Below are positions 1 to 5,060 of a stretch of DNA of 5,604 nt, one piece after another (the first letter of the stretch is position 1; every line of letters begins with the position of its first letter). The translations under genes and the position numbers were made by a program. A model generated the notes under the pieces. It was given only the letters and a program-made list of their open reading frames with translations, made no database searches and was not told the origin of the DNA. The stretch is taken from NCBI GenBank assembly GCA_937969395.1, contig CALBVI010000112.1, positions 1-5,604 of the forward strand, written 5' to 3'. The stretch comes from an uncultured Spongiibacteraceae bacterium (GTDB lineage Bacteria > Pseudomonadota > Gammaproteobacteria > Pseudomonadales > Dasaniaceae).

Positions 1-1708
1 CGATTACATCAATGCTTTTAACGGAAGCAGGTACCGCCTCTAGCGCAATGCCGCCACCAAAACCAACAACCAACATCGACTCTGCGTTAGGTCGCGCCAA
101 AACGGGAAGCACTGAAAGCAATTGCTGGCTACTTCTACCCGGTGGAGAACCGACGATACTGGCAGCGGCCTCCGGCAGCCCATTGGTTCGCAAATAAAAC
201 AAACCATTTTCTTCAATAACAACCACTGTTGCCGACCGACCGACTTCATAGAATATTATTTCACCGTCCGCTTGAGTCGAAATTGAGCTCGTTCTAAGAA
301 TTTCTTCAGGCATTTTTGGCTGATAAAAAATCAAGATAGCAAATACAAACAACAATGTTCCCGCTACCACTTTTTTATCGCGGCGCCAAACCAATACTGC
401 AGCGGCAACCGCTAAACAGGCATTAATAAGCACAGCAAACTTAATAGATCCTTCATACTTTAACAGCGGTATTAACAGTAGAACCGCAAGCGTTGCACCG
501 GCAATGGCACCAACAGTATTCCATGAATAAATTTTTGCTGAAGCAGCCGCGGCGTCAGCTTTACCCACCGCTAATATTCTCACCGCTAACGGAAAGGTTG
601 CACCAATAAATATGGTTGCGGGTAACAGCACCATAATGGCAAAGATGACATTGCCACCCAAGCCGGTAGATTCAGGAATAGCCAGAGGCAAAAGCTGATA
701 GACAAGAATAGAAGTGAGTGCAATACCACACTGCGCGCCAACAAAATAATAGATTGCCTTAGTGCGGGTTTTAGCAAAGCGAGAAGCAATTGCACTACCT
801 ATCGCTATACCGCCGAGAAAACCAGCAAGCATTGTCGCAAAGGCAGTAATACTACCGCCTAAGACATGCCCGAGCAGTCGTGTCCACAGAACCTCATAAA
901 CAAAGGAATTAGCCCCCGATATCAAGATCAAAGGTAAAATAAGCAACCTACTTATTGGGCCTGAACTCTCGCTACGCGAAAGTTCATCTTGTACTTCACC
1001 CCCAGGCTCGCTGCCCTCACCCTCTGAACTTTCTTGAACAAGTTCAGCATGATTACCAATTTTACGTGCAATTAATGCGGCCAATACAAAGACCAGAAAA
1101 TTAATAAAAGCACCAACCCAAACGGTCTCCTGCAAACCCATTATGGGCAGCAAAACAAAACCAGCAAACAAAGTGCCGCCAATAGCGCCTAGCGTATTAG
1201 TGGCATATAAAAGTCCCACACGTGAACCAATCTGATCTTTAGACTGCACTACGTATTTGGTTAGAAGCGGAAGAGTTGCACCCATAAACGTAGTGGGAAT
1301 AGCCAATACAAAAAATGCGATCGCTAAATAGAAAAGAGACTGACTAAAACCGCTTGCATCGACCGGTTCAGGTTGTCCACCCAAAACACCGATATACAGA
1401 ATACTTGCAAGCTTTAACAGCAGTGGCACAGCTAATGCTGAAAGCGCAATGCCACCTTCCAGTAAGCCGTAGAATAAAACTGGACGAGTTATGCGGTGAA
1501 CAAATTTAGCCGCAAGAGTCGCACCCAGAGATAAACCTCCCATATAAGCAGAAAGGACCGCCGCAATCGCTAATTCAGAGGTTCCAAACACCAATGAAAA
1601 CTGCCGCATCCATGCCATTTGATACAGCAAGGCGGCAAAACCAGACAACATAAAACAGGCAACAACGCCCGCCAGAATTACTGCAGAATTTTTATTGGCA
1701 TAGTTCAT
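1..1708 (-). CDS. Fused MFS-like / spermidine-synthase-like membrane protein (C-terminus cut off by window edge)
   Basis: I translated 569 codons by eye; the frame is open to base 1 and continues beyond it. Residues 1-465 are mostly hydrophobic, with about 12-13 predicted membrane segments in two homologous halves (about 20-215 and 255-465). Between the halves is an acidic, Ser/Gly/Glu-rich hydrophilic linker (about 217-252), as expected for a cytoplasmic central loop. Residues 468-569 look like the start of a spermidine-synthase fold: FYEVGRSATVVVIEE (486-500), NGLPEA (509-514), then the loop LVVGFGGGIALE (546-557) and IDVI (566-569), matching motif I of SAM or decarboxylated-SAM binding enzymes. 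Such fusions are widespread in bacteria and their substrate is generally unknown, so true polyamine synthesis should not be assumed. The catalytic Asp region lies outside the window. The ATG at 1706-1708 gives a sensible N-terminus, but no clear Shine-Dalgarno precedes it. It is separated from the upstream gene by a terminator, so it is probably its own transcription unit. Confidence 0.9.
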   Translation of the reverse strand, partial: MNYANKNSAVILAGVVACFMLSGFAALLYQMAWMRQFSLVFGTSELAIAAVLSAYMGGLSLGATLAAKFVHRITRPVLFYGLLEGGIALSALAVPLLLKLASILYIGVLGGQPEPVDASGFSQSLFYLAIAFFVLAIPTTFMGATLPLLTKYVVQSKDQIGSRVGLLYATNTLGAIGGTLFAGFVLLPIMGLQETVWVGAFINFLVFVLAALIARKIGNHAELVQESSEGEGSEPGGEVQDELSRSESSGPISRLLILPLILISGANSFVYEVLWTRLLGHVLGGSITAFATMLAGFLGGIAIGSAIASRFAKTRTKAIYYFVGAQCGIALTSILVYQLLPLAIPESTGLGGNVIFAIMVLLPATIFIGATFPLAVRILAVGKADAAAASAKIYSWNTVGAIAGATLAVLLLIPLLKYEGSIKFAVLINACLAVAAAVLVWRRDKKVVAGTLLFVFAILIFYQPKMPEEILRTSSISTQADGEIIFYEVGRSATVVVIEENGLFYLRTNGLPEAAASIVGSPPGRSSQQLLSVLPVLARPNAESMLVVGFGGGIALEAVPASVKSIDVI

Positions 1709-1920
1709 AGGAATAATTTTAGAGAAAGCGTGGTGACATAGCGAAATTATTTCACTATTAAAAAACAATAATTTTTATTAATTAAAACTAATGAGTAGCT
1801 GCAGTTACAGCACTGCAATCATCGAGCTACATCAAAAAAGTCGAAACACGCTGTTAGCTTTTTGCTGATAACAACATCTTCGACTTATATATCACTATCA
1901 ACATCGTAAATAGCGAACCT

Positions 1921-1946
1921 ATTATAGTGCGCAGCTGCCGAGGCAA
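1921..1946 (-). promoter_or_regulatory. Candidate promoter for the membrane-protein gene
   Basis: On the minus strand a perfect TATAAT (plus bases 1921-1926) lies just downstream of the terminator of the preceding gene, which is a logical place for a new promoter. The -35 element is poor: the best match, TTGCCT (1941-1946), sits only 14 bases away, and at the normal 17-base spacing the hexamer is TGATTG. Transcription from here would leave a leader of about 205 bases. The call rests on the -10 box and position only. Confidence 0.3.
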
Positions 1947-1953
1947 TCAGAAC

Positions 1954-1984
1954 AAACAAACCCTAAAGGCACTAGGGTTTGTTT
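1954..1984 (-). terminator. Intrinsic terminator after the SnoaL-like gene
   Basis: A perfect 12-bp inverted repeat, AAACAAACCCTA / TAGGGTTTGTTT, flanks a 7-base loop (1966-1972). On the minus strand the hairpin starts 48 bases past the stop codon at 2033. The 3' arm ends in TTTGTTT and is followed by GTT, giving a broken U-tract. The A-rich 5' arm and U-rich 3' arm mean it could also act on the plus strand, though no plus-strand gene is in view. It cleanly separates the exported-protein cluster from the membrane-protein gene. Confidence 0.65.
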
Positions 1985-2032
1985 CATATCTTTACTTCTC
2001 CAGCAATCGTTGCTGCGCTATAAAGTAATGGC

Positions 2033-3097
2033 TTATTTTTGCTCACCAAAAAAGTTCAAAGATTCTGGGCTGCCATCTTGACCGCCAACAGTCAGCACAA
2101 AATTTAACTCTTCAGCTGCCCACCAAGCATCTTTCCAGCTACCTGGGCCATCAAATTTTGCAAATCCAACTTCCCAATCATGTAGGTGATGTCCGCCAGC
2201 AGGAATACCATACAATGGACCTGTGTTTTCCGCAGTAAGTCTAAACACGATCAAACCCTGATCTGCGTTTGTAATGGTGTACGCAATCATGTCTTTACGC
2301 CCACTCATAGATTCACCGTGACTACCTTTAACACCAAGCACTTCTGCGCGCGCTTTAATGTCATCGATACCACCACGCTCTAAATTTGAATAAGGTCTTC
2401 TACCTTCCCATTTAAGCGAACGGTTTTCAGGCTGCGATTTATAATTAAGCAAAAGCTCTTTGTTCTTCCACTCAGCAGTATCTGCTGGATTTTTAAGATG
2501 CACTGCGAGGTCTTCATCAAAAGTACGAACATCGTCATAAATTGGAGGAAGGTTTGCACGGCCATCTACGCGCTTAGGAAGCGGAACATCAAGATCCATA
2601 AGCAACCCAGCTTCTTCAGTCAAATACCAACTTTCAGTGATCTTGCCATCTGCTAATTTAAATACCGCAGTAGTGACAATATCAAAAGTCTTACCTGTCG
2701 CTGGTATTCCGTAAAGATTACCCGTGTGCTTACCTTTGACGCTAATCATTGCAGCAACTAGGTCGCCATCGCCAAATAAACGCTCAATAGTATTAGTACG
2801 CTCAGTGATAGCTTGGTAGTCTGGCTCAGATACTTTCGCAAGAACGGGGTCTTTTGCATTATAAATTAAGCTCTCGAATTCATTGCGAAGTACTTTATGA
2901 TCCGCTGAAAACACCTCTTTCGCTACAGCTCGGTAGGCTGGCGTACCCTTTACTTCAAGAATTCTCTTAACCACAGCTTCATTGGCTGCTTCTTCGGCTG
3001 TAGTAATTGCATTTGCCGTCAGTGCATAACTGAAACTTAGGCATAAAAAAGCCGATACTCGCAAAAAGCTATTTAGTGTTGTTATTGATTTAGACAT
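2033..3097 (-). CDS. Exported protein with two tandem SnoaL/NTF2-like domains
   Basis: A complete 354-residue protein. Residues 1-30 form a Sec signal peptide (Lys/Ser-rich start, hydrophobic core FLRVSAFLCLSFSYAL, likely cleavage after TANA30). Two regions resemble SnoaL-like polyketide-cyclase/NTF2-fold domains: domain 1 around 95-175, with GNLYGIPATG (126-135) and ADGKITESWYLTEEAGLL (149-166); domain 2 around 260-340, with GPLYGIPAGG (293-302) and DAWWAAEELN (323-332). In SnoaL relatives the GIPxTG loop precedes a beta strand and the W...D/E...L segment lines the pocket. Here the acidic position is Glu in both copies (E161/E162 and E329/E330). SnoaL cyclases are single-domain and cytoplasmic, so this tandem exported form is likely periplasmic and may bind or isomerise a small hydrophobic ligand; no reaction can be assigned. 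It is the last gene of the cluster, 130 bases after the yceI-like gene, and has a strong ribosome binding site. Confidence 0.85.
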   Translation of the reverse strand: MSKSITTLNSFLRVSAFLCLSFSYALTANAITTAEEAANEAVVKRILEVKGTPAYRAVAKEVFSADHKVLRNEFESLIYNAKDPVLAKVSEPDYQAITERTNTIERLFGDGDLVAAMISVKGKHTGNLYGIPATGKTFDIVTTAVFKLADGKITESWYLTEEAGLLMDLDVPLPKRVDGRANLPPIYDDVRTFDEDLAVHLKNPADTAEWKNKELLLNYKSQPENRSLKWEGRRPYSNLERGGIDDIKARAEVLGVKGSHGESMSGRKDMIAYTITNADQGLIVFRLTAENTGPLYGIPAGGHHLHDWEVGFAKFDGPGSWKDAWWAAEELNFVLTVGGQDGSPESLNFFGEQK

Positions 3098-3104
3098 AAG
3101 CTAA

Positions 3105-3111
3105 CTCCCTC
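3105..3111 (-). promoter_or_regulatory. Ribosome binding site of the SnoaL-like gene
   Basis: GAGGGAG on the minus strand lies 7 bases before the ATG at 3095-3097. It is a near-ideal Shine-Dalgarno sequence and fixes this start codon. Confidence 0.85.
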
Positions 3112-3117
3112 AATTTC

Positions 3118-3142
3118 GTTTTTAAAATTTCTGTTTTTAAAA
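3118..3142. repeat. AT-rich 10-bp direct repeat that can also fold
   Basis: GTTTTTAAAA occurs at 3118-3127 and again at 3133-3142, 15 bases start to start. Because each copy is nearly self-complementary, the first copy can also pair with TTTTTAAAAC (3134-3143) with one mismatch. It lies immediately upstream of the ribosome binding site of the SnoaL-like gene. It could be an AT-rich upstream enhancer of translation or part of a promoter; nothing in the sequence decides this. Confidence 0.4.
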
Positions 3143-3162
3143 CTCTTTTTAATACTTCTTTT

Positions 3163-3191
3163 CAGCGCTAACCACTTAGGTGATTTCGCTG
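3163..3191. repeat. Nested inverted repeat between the yceI-like and SnoaL-like genes
   Basis: CAGCG (3163-3167) and CGCTG (3187-3191) are perfect complements, with an inner CAC TTAG GTG hairpin (3173-3182) nested between them. No U-tract follows on the minus strand, so it is not an obvious terminator. It may be an mRNA structure or an operator, and the short arms allow for chance. Confidence 0.3.
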
Positions 3192-3201
3192 TGAGTCGTA
3201 C

Positions 3202-3220
3202 AAATGGAATACATCCATTT
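3202..3220 (-). terminator. Weak hairpin just after the yceI-like stop codon
   Basis: AAATGGA / TCCATTT forms a perfect 7-bp stem with a 5-base loop, starting 8 bases past the stop codon at 3228. The stem is AT-rich and the following minus-strand bases (TGTACGAC) contain no U run. At best it is a weak terminator or a 3'-end stabilising hairpin. Confidence 0.3.
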
Positions 3221-3227
3221 TGATTGC

Positions 3228-3902
3228 TTAGTGCTCGGCTCCTGGCTCTAAGAACTCTGCTTCTAGCAACATTGTAATCTCATCCCCAACCGTTGATAAA
3301 GGCATTCCCCAATCACTGCGATTAATCGCCATAGTACCATTAAAACCAATACGATAACCGCCACCAGGAGGCTGCATATTGCCAGCCTGAATAAATTTAA
3401 CATTCATGACTGCAGGCTTTGTTACCCCAAGAAAGGTTAGATCACCAGTAACAGCCATACTGTTCTTTCCTGCCATAACCATCTTGGTTGAGGTGAATGT
3501 CGATGTCGGATATTTTCCAGTATTCAACCAGCGTTCACTATTGGCTCTTTCATCAAAAACAGGGATCTGAGTTGCTACTTTTGTCATATCGACAGTCGCA
3601 CTCAATTTACTGTTAGTAGGATTTTTAGCATCAAATTCTAACGTTGCATAAACCGTTGGGAACACAGCTGAAAACATGGAGAAACCATGGTGATTAGCCG
3701 TCCAAATAATACGTCCATGATCGTGCTCAAGTTCGTATGTGCCTGACTTTACTTCTGAAAGATTATGCACCAAAGGGTCTAATATTTGTGGACCACGAGG
3801 TGCTCCCATTCCAGCGGGTGCCTGCGCGTGTACAAGACTCGAGCAAGTGGCAAAAGCCACAGAAAGCACAAATACTTTGATAAACGTAAATGGTGAAGTC
3901 AT
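3228..3902 (-). CDS. Exported YceI-family protein
   Basis: A complete 224-residue protein. Residues 1-26 are a Sec signal peptide ending LVHA, with likely cleavage before QAPAG. A Pro/Gly-rich spacer (27-45) leads to a full YceI domain at about 53-218. Family signatures are GTYELEHDHGRIIWTANHHG (54-73), FDAKNP (90-95), the segment W125LNTGKYPTSTFTS138, GDLTFLGVTKPAVMNVKF (153-170) and NRSDWGMPLSTVGDEITM (194-211). YceI proteins are periplasmic lipocalin-like eight-stranded barrels; solved members bind isoprenoid chains, and E. coli YceI is base- and stress-inducible. The length fits the family plus a short N-terminal extension. The specific ligand cannot be inferred. It follows the DUF6152 gene by 101 bases, with a terminator-like hairpin between, and precedes the SnoaL-like gene. 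I use no gene symbol because orthology to E. coli yceI is not shown. Confidence 0.95.
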   Translation of the reverse strand: MTSPFTFIKVFVLSVAFATCSSLVHAQAPAGMGAPRGPQILDPLVHNLSEVKSGTYELEHDHGRIIWTANHHGFSMFSAVFPTVYATLEFDAKNPTNSKLSATVDMTKVATQIPVFDERANSERWLNTGKYPTSTFTSTKMVMAGKNSMAVTGDLTFLGVTKPAVMNVKFIQAGNMQPPGGGYRIGFNGTMAINRSDWGMPLSTVGDEITMLLEAEFLEPGAEH

Positions 3903-3908
3903 TGTTTA

Positions 3909-3916
3909 TTCCTTCT
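3909..3916 (-). promoter_or_regulatory. Ribosome binding site of the yceI-like gene
   Basis: AGAAGGAA on the minus strand places its GGA core 7 bases before the ATG at 3900-3902. It supports this start, which begins directly with the signal peptide. Confidence 0.8.
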
Positions 3917-3935
3917 AGATATCCAGAATGCTTAG

Positions 3936-3974
3936 GAAAAATTGAATGTGGCCAGCAATTAGCCAGCCACATTC
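3936..3974 (-). terminator. Strong intrinsic terminator or attenuator between the DUF6152 and yceI-like genes
   Basis: On the minus strand a 13-bp stem, GAATGTGGCTGGC / GCTGGCCACATTC, with loop TAATT is followed by AATTTTT. The outer 9 bp are Watson-Crick, the next two are G.U wobbles, and the inner two are G-C pairs. In plus-strand RNA the two wobbles would become A.C mismatches, so the structure is directional and fits minus-strand transcription. It starts 29 bases past the stop codon at 4004. Only about 36 bases lie between the U-tract and the yceI-like start codon. Confidence 0.8.
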
Positions 3975-4003
3975 GTGCTATAAACCTATAAAGCTAAAAG
4001 ATA

Positions 4004-5014
4004 CTAGTAAGCTTCAGCCTGCTCAGTACTTACACAATCATAAGGCTGAATAAACGAATTAGGTTGAAATTCCCACCATCTGGCGCCAACTGTTGGCAGG
4101 CCATCTGACTCAGGATTAATGATAGTTTGTGAGTAATTCAAATGGTTGCGGTCATTGCTCAAGGCAAAAGTTTCGTGCATCTGAACTGGAGAGTTACTAC
4201 CCTCGAACGTTGTGAATACCACAAGCGTATCACCTACAAAGTGACCCGTTGAATAACCAAGGTTATTTTTAACAGTGCCAGGATCGTTGTGCTCTACATT
4301 CATATAGACAGGACGAATTGTATCGTTCTGTTCAGCATGCACGATCACAGTGCCATCTTTTTCTCTATTATCGACAAGCTGGATAGGATAAGGAGAACCC
4401 ATCTCTGACCAAACGTCCTTACTTGAACAATCACCTTGGCCACGTGGCTCAGCATAGCTAACACGAAGACCTTCTGGACCACGAAGTGCTCTATGACTTC
4501 CCTCTGCACCAAAGATAGTACTCCAAACCGCGAATACTGACGTTGGACGCTCAGAGATATCTTCTTGCGCATTTAAGCCATGCGCGTAATTTGCATCACC
4601 AATTCTTTCCGCTTCTTTCGGCCAGCGGGCTTCAGCTGTACGTAAAAATACAATTTCACGATGCTCGTCCACTATCAGTAGGTGATTCAAGAAAAAATCG
4701 CCTTCTTTCGATCGTGATGGATAACCTGCTGCACGTACTTTAGTACCAATAGCAACTAGCTCTTTGTTCACACCCATACGCGCAAGCGCTGCTACTGAAT
4801 TACTTGCTGTTGAGTAGGTTTTTTCATTTGGCGTGCCACCATCAACGGTAAAGTACATCACCACATGTGGATTTCTCCATATAACTTTACTGACAACACC
4901 TTCAATTTCTAAGTCGCCGTTGACGTCATACAAAGCCGCCCAGTTGTGGTGAGCCGCTGCTGGCATTGCCAACCCCAATGTTAACCCTAAAACTAAAATA
5001 AAATATTTCATCAT
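4004..5014 (-). CDS. Exported DUF6152-type protein of unknown function
   Basis: A complete 336-residue protein from the preferred start. A longer frame opens at 5056 (14 more residues), but that ATG has no Shine-Dalgarno and would put a polar stretch before the signal peptide. The ATG at 5012-5014 has GAGAG 7 bases upstream and begins MMKYFILVLGLTLGLAMPAAA, a standard Sec signal cleaved after A21. The mature N-terminus would be HHNWAALYD. Residues 22-122 match the DUF6152 pattern: HHxxAxxYD, an EGVVSKVIWRNPHVVMYF strand pair (38-55), then a small beta domain ending at FLNHLLIVDEHRE. Residues 155-327 form a second region with LGYSTGHFVGDTLVVFTTF (252-270), HETFAL (280-285) and an ending W313-WEFQPNSFIQPYDC327, also seen in longer members of this group. 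Cys196 and Cys327 could form a disulfide. No enzymatic function is known to me. It lies 46 bases after the PEBP gene, probably cotranscribed, and has a strong terminator behind it. Confidence 0.85.
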   Translation of the reverse strand: MMKYFILVLGLTLGLAMPAAAHHNWAALYDVNGDLEIEGVVSKVIWRNPHVVMYFTVDGGTPNEKTYSTASNSVAALARMGVNKELVAIGTKVRAAGYPSRSKEGDFFLNHLLIVDEHREIVFLRTAEARWPKEAERIGDANYAHGLNAQEDISERPTSVFAVWSTIFGAEGSHRALRGPEGLRVSYAEPRGQGDCSSKDVWSEMGSPYPIQLVDNREKDGTVIVHAEQNDTIRPVYMNVEHNDPGTVKNNLGYSTGHFVGDTLVVFTTFEGSNSPVQMHETFALSNDRNHLNYSQTIINPESDGLPTVGARWWEFQPNSFIQPYDCVSTEQAEAY

Positions 5015-5021
5015 TGTTCTA

Positions 5022-5026
5022 CTCTC
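5022..5026 (-). promoter_or_regulatory. Ribosome binding site deciding the DUF6152 gene start
   Basis: GAGAG on the minus strand lies 7 bases before the ATG at 5012-5014. It favours this start over the upstream ATG at 5056, which has only A/T-rich sequence before it, and over the second ATG at 5009-5011. Confidence 0.65.
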
Positions 5027-5060
5027 ATTCAATTTACAATTTAAGTCTAAAGACATTATT

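Larger units (their letters stand above)
1709..2032. other. 324-base intergenic region: terminator, putative promoter and AT-rich leader
   Basis: No gene is supported here. Read on the minus strand, it begins after the stop of the SnoaL-like gene, holds a 12-bp hairpin (1954-1984), then a TATAAT box (1921-1926), then about 200 bases of leader. The last 90 bases before the start codon of the membrane-protein gene are very AT-rich (1709-1795). A 7-bp direct repeat CAACATC (plus strand 1872-1878 and 1899-1905) lies 27 bases start to start and could be a regulator site, but it is short enough to be chance. Small open frames on either strand lack ribosome binding sites. Confidence 0.6.

Noticed and set aside
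12..197. Plus-strand open frame over the membrane-protein gene
   Set aside because: It overlaps a well-supported minus-strand coding region with clear motifs, and its product shows no recognisable motif; the same holds for plus-strand frames at 2186-2383 and 4543-4743.
586..795. Minus-strand Leu-rich 69-residue frame
   Set aside because: It is an out-of-frame reading of the transmembrane part of the fusion protein; the hydrophobicity is inherited from the real gene.
1..1708. Naming the fusion gene speE or assigning spermidine synthesis
   Set aside because: The catalytic part is outside the window, and membrane-fused members of this family are not shown to be polyamine synthases.
1719..1739. 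Six-codon upstream open frame (MSPRFL) ending 10 bases before the membrane-protein start
   Set aside because: No Shine-Dalgarno precedes it and such a short frame is expected by chance; it is not a typical leader peptide.
1791..1868. Plus-strand 25-codon open frame in the intergenic region
   Set aside because: No ribosome binding site precedes it, it is short and it has no recognisable features.
5045..5054. Small palindrome GTCTAAAGAC in the gap before the DUF6152 gene
   Set aside because: Four-base arms with a two-base centre are too short to call an operator in AT-rich sequence.
4004..5056. Start of the DUF6152 gene at 5056 (350 residues)
   Set aside because: It has no Shine-Dalgarno and adds a polar 14-residue leader before a normal signal peptide; the ATG at 5014 has GAGAG at 7 bases.
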